Assembly (NCBI GenBank): GCA_949825045.1
Contig: OX463814.1
Span: 34,738,383-34,802,382, forward strand
Length of the DNA: 64,000 bases
Source: Argyresthia goedartella
Lineage: Eukaryota; Arthropoda; Insecta; Lepidoptera; Argyresthiidae
Direction: 5' to 3'
In this document: piece by piece, positions 24,101 to 32,811 of the stretch
How the letters are laid out: each line of letters starts with the position of its first letter
Numbering within the stretch: the first letter of the stretch is position 1
Notes under the pieces: model-generated
Told to the model about the DNA's origin: nothing
Database searches by the model: none
Seen by the model: only the letters and a program-made list of their open reading frames with translations
Made by a program: the position numbers and the translations under genes

Positions 24101-27100
24101 TTTTCAGGTTCCCTCTCCGGGAAATGAGTTCTACTCCGGGTTACTTATGTATAACGTACAATTTCTGTATAGCTTTGGTTCCTCTTTAATCTATTGAAAA
24201 ACCAAGTGAACCGATGTTATGGAAATTCGGTGGTAAAAGTTGGTGCTCTAACTGGAGTTGCAGCACGGTTGATCGGTGGGTCAACGCTACACCGTCTGCT
24301 AAAGCTACCAGTACAAAAAGATGGAGTAATTGTGAGTATGCCACTTCTTACTGGTAATTATTTGAGAGGATTGCGTCAATTATGGCAAAATGTTGAGTTT
24401 TTGTTCATAGATGAAATTTCTATGGTACCCTATGAGATGCTTTGTATGATCGACTCTCGTTTGCGACAGCTGAAAACCTCGGACGCTTGTTTTGGAGGCA
24501 TAAACGTGATTCTCTTTGGTGATCTAATGCAGTTACCACCTGTTCGAGGACATCAAGTTTTTCAACAACCAGAACACATGAAGCCAGCTACACATTTGTG
24601 GCGACAGTTCGGTCTGATTGAACTTAAACAAAATATACGTCAACAAGGAGACACGACATTTATAGATGTGCTTAACGCCCTTAGAGTTGGAGAAATGACG
24701 TCTAGGCATCTTGAAATTCTACTTGAAAAAGTTTCAACAGATGCGACTAATGAATTCTCAATCGAGAGTGCATTAAGAATTTACCCAACGAATTATCAGG
24801 TTGCTAGACACAACGAAAAAGTTCTCCAGAGTTTTAAGAATAAAGGGACAGTTATTTATACAATAAAAGCACAAGACCAACTCATTGATGCTACTCGAAA
24901 TCTAGGTAACAAGGACTTAGATTCTGTGATACCTAGCGATGTTAATAAAACCGGAGGTCTTCCGAATGTATTGAAAATATTCGTAGGAGCTAAAGTGATG
25001 TTGAGGACAAACATTGACGTGTCGAAAGGTTTAGTGAATGGCAATATGGGTTTTATCACAAAAATTATCTGGCCAAATTTTCGCAGAGGCCAACTATACG
25101 CGGAAGACATCCCGTCAGTCCGTATCGATTTCGGATCAGATGGTGTGCTCATGATTAAACCAATATCGATACAGTTCCCAGCGAAATACAGTTATGGAAC
25201 TGCTGAGAGACGAATGTTGCCATTAATCCTGAGTTGGGCTTCGACCGTCCACAAGATGCAAGGTTGTACATTCGATCATGCAGTCATTTATCTAGGCTCG
25301 CGACTGTTTGCTGCTGGACAAGCTTATGTAGCACTTAGTCGTGTAAGATCTTTAGACGGTATTCGGATTGAAGAACTCGATTGTTCTAAGTTAACAGGAA
25401 AAACCCCATGCAACAATGAAGCTTTGAATGAAATGATGAGATTGCGAAATAATTTGTGAGAAATTTCAATACCACATGTCAACAAATAACTAATTGATAA
25501 ATCGAACTAAAAAATGAAAAATAAATAATAGTTTAAAAAAACTAAAAAAACACGCTTTTATAGCTAACCGAACTAAAAATTAGAAAATAATTTTTAATTT
25601 CAGAGAGTTTATAATACAGTAGTAGAAGATCGAGCAATCAATCAGAATTTATCACCTCAAAATAAAATTATAATAAAGTTTAAGTAATTAACAAAAGAAT
25701 TCAATTCAGAGTAAAAAGCGTGGGGTGCATTTTACTACTTTTCATAACTCTTCTCTCATAGATAGTTGCCAATAGAATGGTTGTTACATTTACTTTATTA
25801 TTATGGGGCTGAATACAACTAGGTACCATAACCATATCATACCATACTAAAACTTTAAACTTACTTTGCTGAGTCTTAACTGCAATCATCTGCACAGTTA
25901 TAAGTGATTCATCTCTGGATTAAAAGATTGCAATGCCGATCACCTATATAACCCCACCACCTAATGTTACAGGTTTTGACATCGCTGAAAATATTAATAA
26001 ATGGGCACTACCAGCGCGGAGTCGGTCAGGACCAGAATATTTCTATTGGCCAAACCACTGTCAGCAAGTACTTACAGCAGTTTGTGGATGCCGTCAACAG
26101 AAGGTAATTCATGTCAATACAAATATAACCCTAGGTTTGCTGGTAGAAATCTCTCTTTAGAGATAAGCTCGCCTTTGCCCATACAATGTTTTGTTAACTT
26201 ACTATGAAGATTTCTGTGCAATAAAGAATATGAATGAATAACTACATTTCTGTTGCCAGTGTTTAAGATACTACTTACCTATTTTAATTACATTTTTAGA
26301 CTCAAACCTACATGGGTGGTGTTCCCCGGTACAGAGGCATCACGGCAGAATGTGGCAGAAGGATTTAGAAGAAAATTTGGGCTCCCTGATATTTTGGGGG
26401 CAGTTGACTGCACGCATGTGGAAATATTGCCGCCAAAAAAGCCCCATAATGTGCAATACCTAAATAGACACGGCCATACCTCGATAAATGTGCAATTGGT
26501 AAGCAAAAATCGCCTAAATAAGTAACTACTTGAGCAGATTCTAAGACATCAGTTCCCAATGAGCCTATCAGAAAAATAAAAAATAATAATTTCGAAATAA
26601 CTGACCCTCAAAAAATCGCAGAAGCTTTCAATGATTTTTTCATAGATCAAATAAAACCAACAGATCAATGTTTGGATGTGACTTCTCTGAAAATAAATAA
26701 TCAGACTCAATCGATTTTCGTAAACCCTGTAACGCCAGAAAACATCACAACAATTATTGGTTCACTCAAAAATAAAAACAGCATTGGATATGATGGTATA
26801 CATACGAAGGCATTAAAATATGTTTATGACATTATAGCTCAACCACTTAGCCACATTGTAAACGCCTCCATATCGTCCGGTTTATACCCAGAAGCGCTCA
26901 AGCCATTAATTATAAAACCACTATTCAAAAGAGAGAACAGAGAACTTATGAAATATTATCGACCAATTGCTCTATCGTCTGTTGTATCAAAAATTTTTGA
27001 AAAATATCTCTATCAGGCTATCTTATGTTATTTGGAGAAATTCAATATACTTACTGATGAACAAAAAGGCTTCCGTAAGGGTAAATCAATAAACATGGCA

Positions 27101-30100
27101 GTGTACGAATTCTTAAAGTATGTAACCACTAGTATGGATAAAAGAGAACCAATCGTGGCCCTTTACATGGACATGACAAAAGCATTTGACTATGTTAATC
27201 ATGAATTACTAATAAGGAAACTCGAAGCGTACGGTATTAGAGGAAACATCCTCAATCTGTTGAAATCATATTTAAGTAACAGAACACAATCGACAGAAAT
27301 AGCGAAGATCTGTGTAAAAAACAAGCGCGAAACTAAATATCTATCAAACTCAAGAGAAGTAAAATATGGCGTCCCACAAGGAAGCGTCTTAGGACCACTC
27401 CTCTTCATTATTTATATAAATGACCTCCCAAAAAATATATCTCATCCTATGACATTATTTGCTGATGATAGCACTTTAATAATAAAATGTAATGAATTTG
27501 ACGATAATGAAACCAAAATTAATGACGCTTTAAAAGAGATAATATACTGGATGAATAGTAATAATTTAATTGTGAATTTAGAAAAGACATACTTAATGAA
27601 TTTTTATCAAAATTTATCAAAATTAGAGAACGTAAATATTCAATATAATGGCACTAAAATTGAAGAAGTAAAGTCTACAAAATTTCTGGGTTTGACAATA
27701 GACAGTAAGTTAAATTGGAAACAACAAACAAAAACAGTGAGTGACAAACTATGTAAATATGCCTATTTATTGTCAAAATTGTCTAAAATCTTGAGCACTG
27801 ACACCTGTCTTACAGCCTACCACGGTTTTGTGGCACCCTCGTTGCGCTATGGGATTATCTTTTGGGGGAATTCCACGGAGAAGGAAATTATTTTTAAGGC
27901 ACAAAAACGGTGCATTAGGGCAATGTGCAAACTGAAACCGACAGACAGTTGCATAAACCACTTTAGAATGTTAGGTATATTGACTATGCCATCACTCTAC
28001 ATTTATGAAATAGGTGTATTTGTAAAAACAAATTGGAAATTATTTAGGAAAATAAACAGTAAAAGAGATGATAAATTAAGTGCACCTCCCCGCTCTACTG
28101 CTTTATTCAACAAAAGTATATTTGGTATGGCGCCAAAAGTATACAATAAGCTGCCTAAAACCATTAGGGACATTGAGAATCTTCACTCATACAAGGCTGG
28201 TCTTAGACATTTCTTAATCGAAAAATCATACTATAAAATAAATGACTTCTTGGAGGACAGTTCGATCTAACACAGTAATATAATTATAATGATACATAAA
28301 TAGATGATAAGAAAATAATAATGAATTTATTGTGAATAATTTAATTTAATTTAATTTTAATTTTAGAATAACTTATTGTAATAACTTATTATAATCACAT
28401 TTGCACGTCTGTACGGCAGAATATAGAGAAACTTATTTAAGAAACATTATAAAATACCACCTGTACCTATATTCATGCAAATAAATATTACTTACTTACT
28501 TACTTAAGATTTTTATCAAAAAATGCTTTGATTAACTTTATTTATTGTGTCGCAGGTTGCTGATGCGGACTGCCGTTTACTCAATGTAAACGCAGAGTAC
28601 CCCGGCCGAGTACATGATCAATTTATATTTAACCACTCTGTGGTCAAAACAGAGATGCGGAGGCTATATGACCAAAGAATTGGAGAATATTATCTTTTGG
28701 GTGAGAGACTACATTCAGCGTCATGCTAGGATAGGTACCCCATGGGAGTTATTATTATGCGGCATAAGTTGCATTAATCAAACTAAAAGCAGTATTCTAG
28801 CATGTTGCATATTGTACTAATGAAATAATAAAGTATTGCTTTATTTTAAAAATCAAGTAATTTATCTTCTCTGAGAAGTCTCTAGCATACACTTAGTATT
28901 AAATGAATAACATGGTATTATAGGAGATAAGTAATTATCGAACAGAATAAAGAATATTTTGATTTTGTATAATAATGTAAATGTCTTTGATTTCAAAACA
29001 TAACTAAAAAACTAAACAATTTAAATTACAAATTTAATCAACCTTAAACATGATAAATAACATATTAAGTTAGTCATTGTTGTGACTAAGTACCTAATAA
29101 TCAGACTTAGGTAAGTAAAATAAACAAATAAAAACTTAAACAATTTTACCATACTCTTTAAGAATAACATTATATAAATCACAGATTAAATCAGCCTTGT
29201 ACATAATAAATCACATATTGATTAAAGTCATTGTTGTGTCTACCTAATAATCAGTCTTAGGTGCTTACTTATGCATAAAATAAACTAAAAACTTAAACAA
29301 TTTTACCATACTCTTTAAGAATAACATTATATAAATCACAGATTAAATCAGCCTTGTACATAATAAATCACATTGATTAAAGTCATTGTTGTGTCTACCT
29401 AATAGTCAGTCTTAGGTGCTTACATAAGCATAAAATAAACTAAAAACTTAAACAATTTTACTTTACTGAGACTATTATTATTTTAAATCACAAATTAAAT
29501 CAGTCTTAATCATAATAAATATTGAATGATCTTATATTAGCCTCTTATCTCTTTCCAATGCTTGCTTAAATATCTAAAGATATCTCTCACAATCATACAT
29601 TCTTAATAACCTTAATAATACCTACTTAAAAAGTAAACATAAATCGTCGAGATCTCAATCTGTAACAAAAAATACAAGTAAAGTAAGATGTAGCCTATAC
29701 AATACATGTCCTACAGCCTTCTCTCAGATAGGTAGTTTAGGCGCCAAATTCGGATTGGCGATACCCGCCGGTTTCCACAAGGTGTTTTCCTGCTACCAGC
29801 TACCAGCTACTCACTACTTACTAGGCTACCACACCTCTACCAATAAGTAACAATTATTTTTTATTTTCAGGTGATTCAGGTTACGCCCTAGAGCCATGGC
29901 GAATGACACCTATCAGAGACGCTCCAGATGAAAGTCCTGAGTTCCGTTATACCCAATGGCACTGCCAAACCAGGAATCTCATTGAGAGGACCAATGGGTA
30001 TCTGAAAGGCACATTCAGGATTTTGGGGTGTGATCGCAGTCTACACTATGCGCCTGAAAAAGCATCGCAGTTGGTGTATGCAAGCTGCACCCTATATAAT

Positions 30101-30322
30101 ATTATGAAAAATTTCAGGTAAGTTCATAATTCATTGTATGGCTTACAAGTTTTTAGCTATGGTAAGTATGGCAATAATTAATATTTTTGTTACAGAATTC
30201 CTTTGGTTCATATCGACGAAGGGGTCGTTGAAGAGGTGGGCGTGAGGCGTGATGTTAACGCCAGATTGCTGGGAGTGGCTATGCAGCGACGCCAACATAT
30301 AGTTCAAAATTATTTTCATTAA
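11899..30322 (+). CDS. HARBI1-like nuclease (PIF/Harbinger transposase-derived), six exons
   Basis: Six exons join to 1071 nt, a 356-residue protein with no stop or frameshift: 11899-12120, 25973-26103, 26300-26498, 28556-28700, 29871-30117, 30196-30322. Every intron has GT..AG ends and the phases agree (0, 2, 0, 1, 2). The length fits the HARBI1 family (about 350 residues). A helix-turn-helix-like segment (ISIGQTTVSKYLQQFVDAV) precedes a DDE-type nuclease with GAVDCTHVEI, GRVHDQ, LLGDSGYALEPW and NLIERTNGYLKG. The acidic residues expected for catalysis appear kept. The start is the first ATG in frame (MPRGWRNH). It may be a domesticated host gene or the transposase of a whole Harbinger element; intact exons beside introns full of broken elements favour selection on the protein. 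Confidence 0.87.
12317..12339 (+). repeat. Target site duplication, left copy (23 bp)
   Basis: It is identical to 23181-23203 (starts agtttcccattatcc). The pair brackets the OTU-encoding LINE-like element. Confidence 0.92.
12720..16346 (-). CDS. LINE ORF2: APE endonuclease, reverse transcriptase, RNase H
   Basis: It encodes 1208 residues and begins at the ATG at 16346. The first 230 residues are an exonuclease/endonuclease/phosphatase fold (QANLQHS, IQEPW, GADSNAHHPLWG, CSDHRWI) that would nick the target. RT follows, with FRPISLTSFLLKTLE, GCPQGGVLSPLLWN and the active site YADD near residue 690. RNase H lies at about 935-1065 with TDGSK, ECMGI, SDSMAVLQAL and WIKGHSGSRGNDAADELA. A zinc knuckle CRACLEAEETAAHVLMEC ends the protein. 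Length and motifs are complete, so it may be recently active. Open frames on the plus strand across it are shadows. Confidence 0.95.
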   Translation of the reverse strand: MASLSRDCKILQANLQHSQTATAQLRRWLGANSTAVALIQEPWINRGSIRGLANLRGKLFGTTDHDNPRTCIITTNNIPAQPLTEFCSRDLCAIRLQLPDTARCRELVVASAYMPAEDNPPPHYLCRLVDHCEKSGLQLIVGADSNAHHPLWGMPDMNSRGKTLVEYLFTTNLNVLNIGSEPTFVTKRSRTIVDITLATADISDDVGGWHVSNEASCSDHRWIRFEINAAFSPTVPKRNPRKTDRTRYRAILGERLAWAETLPDPEGPEQIEQQVTDFTNTSIDCYHSTCPLSTPAPTNIKGQPWWGPDLDRMRAKIRRLLNRAMNTSADEDWDNYKDAKSKYKKRLRFKSSNSWRKFCSDIETVDQANRVRQILAQQGNSSLGSLKKPDGTYTSSTTETHSLLLETHFPGSRTIQEIVWPEEVHHEAVDHLDITNNIITADKVRWAINSFKPFKSAGPDGNFPALLQWGGEPVINIMVRIMKACLRFGYVPKRWRVENVIFIPKPGRSDYTNAKSFRPISLTSFLLKTLERLCERHLRDGALKHIPLHKNQHAYSLGKSTESALHAVVSTIEEAIQNKCICLGTFIDIEGAFDKTQYSSISASLTRHGVSTAVNNWVTNMLNKRIVRLAGESLSAEVVRGCPQGGVLSPLLWNLVINDLITKLNANGYYTVGYADDLVILITGKFASTVCNLKQTALRIVERWCLEYDLAVNPTKTVMVMFTNNRALDRYTLPKLFGTELQLATEVKYLGITLDSKLNWSSHIDNKLKKASIAFWQCRRMVGKKWGLSPNIILWLYVTVIRPLVCYGAVVWWTRTKLTTMVSKLQSFQRLACMAITGSMRTTPTAAMEAMLCLPPLQLYIKQEAASSAVRLNTLGLWRKNRTSHTAILGEVYKKFPISMACSDRIPKQFVFDKKYNIQLHEDHRVEGLDVKELRIFTDGSKTEAGTGSGTFSEDLNIKIAIPLGAHNTVFQAECMGIISAANAIASRKVRDSSIRILSDSMAVLQALNSNTINSGLIYECHKRLMEVCQHNRVILQWIKGHSGSRGNDAADELARKGSSLTAYGPEPIIPLPFKMVRSFLRESTRNDHATLWTNHEECRQAKLALPSPSARLAKTLLRLSRPRMRLVTAALTGHGFFNKHLYVLGVTDSPLCRACLEAEETAAHVLMECTGVADYRAKHLGQSRDLPGIVGNVKGLLAFLEELGWLE
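16321..18110 (-). pseudogene. LINE ORF1 (gag-like, DUF4780-type), frameshifted
   Basis: The N-terminal 450 residues (18110 to about 16790) are basic and low in complexity, rich in Ser, Lys, Thr and Gly. The C-terminal part (YAQKVKSDQYIAV..., LRECVSGVSTPSNVQLVVKR) resembles the RNA-binding domain found in ORF1 of arthropod LINEs. The frame shifts near 16790 (continuing SSSLFLITDVPEDVVPTLLG) and again near 16560-16620. It ends in an acidic tail at a TAA at 16321-16323, overlapping the ORF2 start by about 26 nt. Assembly errors could mimic these shifts. Confidence 0.75.
18619..19543 (+). other. 5' region of the OTU element
   Basis: No gene seen. It starts with the right copy of the 13-bp target duplication. 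A motif caacctggtgagatc occurs here (18778) and again at 20346, marking the start of two related units that each lead to an OTU module. Confidence 0.5.
19544..20131 (+). CDS. OTU-family cysteine protease domain, retroelement-encoded
   Basis: It encodes 195 residues. The OTU signature is complete: PRDGNCLFHAIADQINHL with the catalytic Asp-Gly-Asn-Cys, TWGGKEIIIAAAEFYVISVAIH in the middle, and SDSHYDSAYII carrying the catalytic His. OTU proteases cleave ubiquitin or process polyproteins; which applies here is unknown. The frame is open and starts with an ATG shortly after the acgagg-rich leader. It lies in the 5' half of the LINE-like element, so it could be an ORF1-type accessory protein. The residues needed for catalysis appear present. 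Confidence 0.82.
   Translation: METLPMPRDGNCLFHAIADQINHLFGATFNHTHIRSDLARYVEANRNYPRIKLAIDAPNAEAFTEYLKNLHIQGTWGGKEIIIAAAEFYVISVAIHQQNDPSIVYSPQQEYNSVGTINLTFSDSHYDSAYIIEPQNVINNLSTTSQIYIAASHFSHTKIQRDYPQVPPAPKTDNMIAVNLNTFPRPTQNAQLKIR
20967..21827 (+). pseudogene. Second, decayed OTU module
   Basis: It begins MEALPTLRWYGNCLFTAIADQINHL, parallel to the first module. The Asp before Gly-Asn-Cys is replaced by Tyr. The frame breaks with stops near 21140-21165, then reopens with TWAGEEIIIPAAEYF and GHHYDSVYLL. The last part (21303-21827) is open and continues beyond the OTU domain into an unrecognised helical segment. It is a diverged duplicate of 19544-20131, not a recent copy. Confidence 0.78.
21847..22195 (-). 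mobile_element. 3' fragment of a Jockey-like LINE
   Basis: In minus orientation it shares a 3' region with 38157-38430: atgcctaggaataaatta, atatgtttcttaaaaga and ctcttatagt occur in both. The coding tail reads KRSFRLRAGGPTLERTSLHYKR, a typical end of a Jockey-type ORF2. Confidence 0.6.
22200..23180 (+). pseudogene. Decayed reverse-transcriptase C-terminus and (attc)n tail of the OTU element
   Basis: Fragments in several frames read VNEIKYLGTYITAG, then RLIYKMVIAL, then VGRLIYTWKDFLKHDIKYYG and RDEVR. This is the usual order at the end of a LINE ORF2 (post-palm segment, then the conserved tail). Stops are frequent. The 3' end is a run of attc directly before the target duplication. Confidence 0.65.
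23181..23203 (+). repeat. Target site duplication, right copy (23 bp)
   Basis: It is an exact repeat of 12317-12339, directly after the attc tail. Confidence 0.92.
23204..24193 (+). repeat. Diverged direct repeats inside the Helitron
   Basis: No gene seen. A segment with ggtaaggaaggaattta (23616) and tttaattaactag (23720) recurs at 23865-23980, about 260 bp on. The word gtacgatttctgcatagctt (23832) recurs, altered, at 24158. So two to three degenerate units precede the helicase fragment. Confidence 0.6.
24194..25459 (+). pseudogene. Helitron Pif1-like helicase, N-terminally truncated
   Basis: It encodes 421 residues of SF1 helicase: VVKVGALTGVAARLIGGSTLHRLL, motif II FLFIDEISMV, motif III VILFGDLMQLPPV, LKQNIRQQGD, VGAKVMLRTNID, and the C-terminal motif SWASTVHKMQGCTFDHAVI with QAYVALSRVRSLDG. 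The Walker A loop that should lie just upstream is absent, and no Rep nuclease is found in the window. It is a remnant of the RepHel protein of a Helitron. The open frame is uninterrupted, so the loss of the front part may be recent. Confidence 0.88.
25460..25972 (+). other. Helitron 3' end and end of intron 1
   Basis: AT-rich; no gene. It contains aacacgcttttatagctaac (25549) and the presumed 3' terminus aaaagcgtggggtgc (25715-25729). The last 240 bp are host intron ending in the acceptor ttacag. Confidence 0.5.
25973..26103 (+). CDS. HARBI1-like gene, exon 2
   Basis: It follows gttacag and continues K|VLTSLKILINGHYQRGVG. It holds the helix-turn-helix-like segment and ends in phase 2 before gtaatt. 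Confidence 0.85.
26300..26498 (+). CDS. HARBI1-like gene, exon 3
   Basis: It follows tttttag. It encodes WVVFPGTEASRQ and the first nuclease motif GAVDCTHVEI, and ends NVQL in phase 0 before gtaagc. Confidence 0.88.
26534..28508 (+). mobile_element. 5'-truncated Jockey-like LINE in intron 3
   Basis: The open frame from 26534 to 28270 (about 578 residues) starts within ORF2 before the RT. It reads AEAFNDFFIDQ, SIGYDGIHTKALK, YYRPIALSSVVSKIFEK, KAFDYVNHELL, YGVPQGSVLGPLLF, TLFADDSTL (active site) and the tail KVYNKLPKTIRDIENL. There is no stop, so the copy is young. It ends in a 3' tail of ttac/actt units (28487-28506). The endonuclease is missing. It interrupts the intron between nuclease exons 3 and 4. 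A target duplication was not found. Confidence 0.85.
28556..28700 (+). CDS. HARBI1-like gene, exon 4
   Basis: It follows gtcgcag. It encodes VADADCRLLNVNAEYPGRVHD and ends in phase 1 inside the LLG|DSGY motif, before gtgaga. Confidence 0.86.
28701..29870 (+). repeat. Intron 4 with about three copies of a 156-bp repeat
   Basis: The word acttaaacaattttac occurs at 29133, 29290 and 29445, and ctaataatcagtcttagg-like words recur with the same spacing. The array covers about 29000-29530 and is AT-rich. No coding seen. Confidence 0.75.
29871..30117 (+). CDS. HARBI1-like gene, exon 5
   Basis: It follows ttttcag. It encodes GDSGYALEPWRMTP and the last nuclease motif NLIERTNGYLKG, and ends in phase 2 before gtaagt. 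Confidence 0.88.
30196..30322 (+). CDS. HARBI1-like gene, exon 6
   Basis: It follows gttacag. It encodes the C-terminus IPLVHIDEGVVEE...QNYFH with TAA at 30320-30322. The exon is downstream of a short 78-bp intron. Confidence 0.83.
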
Positions 30323-30484
30323 ACAATAATTATTATAACTCATATTCGAACAATATCTGAAGTATTTATTAATGCCCCCACTTCTTATATTATTATCGTA
30401 ACTAGTGAAAATGAGACACACAACAGACTGTTAGGAGTGGCTTTAAAATTTAGGTTAGGTTAGGTTTTACATATATATTTATCC

Positions 30485-31455
30485 TTACCTATCATGGTGA
30501 TCCCGCCTATTCTTCAGAACCTGTTCTCTTATTAGGTCTTTCAAATGATTGCTTATATCCTGAAAAGCATAAAATAAGTTATATAATAATCTGTAATTCC
30601 AAAGGTGAACAGTTTTATTTTTTTGTTATTACAAGGCTTTATTTTTTGGTTATACTGGTCACACAGTACTAAGCTATTTAAAATATACGAACCTTCAAAA
30701 CTTCTGTATTTAATCTGTCCGATTCTAGGAAAGCCCTAGTTCCCGGATTTCTGACCCATCTTTCTCTTGTAGTTTTATGAGAGGTGGGAGGTGGGTAGGC
30801 AGCTGGAGCCTGTCGGTCTATAGAGGTGGGATGCAGGTGGGCAACTCGGGTTGGGATAAAAGACTCAGCAGCTTGGGGATTACTCTGTCGGTCCGTATAG
30901 TTGGGAGGTGGGTTGTTGGCTTGGGCTTGGATGTGTAACTCAGAGGTGGGAGATGGGTAGGCAGCTGGAGCCTGTTGGTCTATAGAGGTGGGATGCGGGT
31001 GGGCAACTCGGGTTGGGATAAAAGACTCTGCAACTTGGGGATTAGTCTGTCGGTCCGTATAGTTGGGAGGTGGGTTGGTGGCATGGGCTAGGATGTGTAA
31101 CTCAGGGTCTTGGGAGTCAGTCTGTCGGTCCATAAAAAGGGCAATTCTGTGAGAGGTGGAAGGCTGGTGGGCAGCTTGGGCTGGAAACTCATGGGCTTGG
31201 GTGTCGGTCCATCCAATGCCTGAATCTTTGAGAGGTGGGAGTTAAGTCGGCGGATTGGGATAGGTAGTCTATGGTTTGTGTCTCATTAAGAATAAAGGTA
31301 GGTGATTTAGCAGTGGTGGTGTATGAGCTTCGTCCTATGTGGCCAGTGATAAGCTGCAATGAAATTAGTTTGTTAATTGAATGGAATATGTTCGGCAATT
31401 TTACATAGTAATCATACAATGTTATATTTACTTCTCCCACTCCCGTCTGCTGCAA
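30485..31455 (-). CDS. Proline-rich repeat protein next to the nuclease gene, partly resolved
   Basis: Minus strand. The last exon (30485-30559) follows cttttcag and encodes DISNHLKDLIREQVLKNR...; it joins in phase 0 to an exon ending at 30693 (ESDRLNTEVLK). That exon carries two 54-residue units rich in Pro, Gln, Ser and Thr (PPPNYTDRQTNPQVAESFIP) and is open from about 31237. A further exon, 31189-31353, after ttcattgcag, is in a different frame and ends in a stop, so the joining there is unsolved or broken. The C-terminal helix recalls Myb/SANT- or MADF-type partner proteins of Harbinger elements. I do not recognise a domain. Confidence 0.45.
30780..31108 (-). repeat. Two tandem copies of a 162-bp coding repeat
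   Basis: gaggtgggaggtgggtaggc (30780) recurs as gaggtgggagatgggtaggc at 30942. The copies keep frame and differ at about a dozen sites. Confidence 0.85.
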
Positions 31456-31535
31456 TCTGCATGCTAAGCGAACTGAGCGTGTAGGTTGTCTTTAAATTCG
31501 AATATGGGAGCTATTTCCTATTAATCAAATACATA

Positions 31536-32811
31536 GGGCGCACTGTAAGTTTCCGGAACTGGCCACTTACATAAACAATATTTAAAAATGTATTGCAACA
31601 TTTGAAAATAGAACTCTTTGGCTGTAGAATGCAGTTTGTTTCATCTGACTGCCTTTTGTTTTTACCTTGTGGCGCCATTTAAAAAAATGTGTGTCTGCAT
31701 CAACATGGATTTAACTCGGGAAAATTTTCGTAGTATGATTTTCTACGATTTTAAGTGTAATTTGACAGCTCAACAGAGCATCGCTCGGCTTTAAACAGCT
31801 TTTGGCAATGAAGCACCATGCAAGACAACTGTTTATAGCTGGTTTGCAGAATTCAAGCGTGGTCGTATCAATCTCAGTGACGAATCTCGCGATGGTCGGC
31901 CGTCCACCGCTGTGACCAACAAAAACATCGATGCTGTGCGCCGTATGATTGAAACAGACAGGCATGTGACCTACCATGAAATTCGCGCATCCTTAGAAAT
32001 AGGCATGAGTCATATACAATTAATCCTACACAAACATTTGGGTGTGAGAAAGCTGTGCTCGCGGTGGATCCCACACAACTTGACCGAGGCTCAAAAAACG
32101 GACCGCGTCACTTGGTGCAGTGCCATGCTTACCAGATTCAACGAAGGTGCGTCAAATTTGGTGTGGGACATAGTAACAGGTGACGAAACATGGATTTATT
32201 GCTACGATCCCAAAACAAAGCAGCAATCGAGCGTATGGGTCTTTCAAGATGAGCCGAAACCAACCAAAGTGGCGCGCGTGAAAAGTGCATCTAAGCGGAT
32301 GATTGCTTCTTTTTTTAATAAAACTGGACACGTGGCTACTGTTGCTTTAGAGAATCGTCGTACAGTGAATAGTGACTGGTACACGACCATTTGTTTGCCG
32401 GAAGTTATTGACGAACTCCGTAAAAATAACCGTAAACGCCGTATCATCCTGCACCACGACAATGCTAGTTCTCACACGGCCAGACAGACAAACGACTTTT
32501 TGAAGGCGAAAAATGTAGAACTCATGAGTCATCCTGCATACAGTCCCGACCTGGCACCTTGTGACTTTTTTCTGTTCCCAAAAATTAAGAACCAATTACG
32601 CGGTCAACGATTTTCATCACCAGAAGAGGCTGTCGAGGAGTATGAGTTTCAGAGGTCACCACAGAGGAGTGGCACAAAAGTTTTCAAAACTGGTTTCATC
32701 GAATGAAAAAGTGCATAGACGCCAAGGGAGATTATTTTGAAAACCAATAAATTAATTTTGTACCTTTAATAGTATTTTTTCATATTCATTCCGGAAACTT
32801 ACAGTGCGCCC
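31536..32811 (+). mobile_element. mariner element
   Basis: It is 1276 bp with matching terminal inverted repeats at 31536-31558 and 32789-32811 (gggcgcactgtaagtttcc and its complement). The left end follows a TA; the right flank reads cacata, so one side of the TA duplication is altered. Size, ends and gene fit an animal mariner. Confidence 0.93.
31705..32750 (+). pseudogene. mariner transposase, inactivated
   Basis: The ATG at 31705 starts MDLTRENFRSMIFYDFKC. An in-frame TAA lies at 31792. Coding then runs to 32706 with the HTH region (CKTTVYSWFAEFKRGR), the linker WIPHNLT, and the D, D, D nuclease motifs GDETWIY, HHDNASSHT and YSPDLAPCDFFLF. A frameshift near 32640 moves the last part (FHRMKKCIDAKGDYF) to another frame, ending at 32750. 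Two breaks make it inactive. Confidence 0.92.

Larger units (their letters stand above)
12160..25730 (+). mobile_element. Helitron-like element filling intron 1 of the nuclease gene
   Basis: The left part starts near aacacgcttttattagc (12163) with a gtat-type microsatellite. The right part ends near aaaaagcgtggggtgcat (25714-25731). The words acacgctttt and aaaagcgtgg are inverted, like the subterminal repeats of Helentron-type Helitrons. It encodes the C-terminal part of a Helitron helicase (24194-25459). A second copy of aacacgcttttat lies at 25549. Most of its length is other elements inserted later. The edges are approximate because this class leaves no target duplication. Confidence 0.6.

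Noticed and set aside
30449..30466. Insect telomere repeat (ttagg)n
   Set aside because: Only about three units; too short to mean telomeric DNA or insertion.
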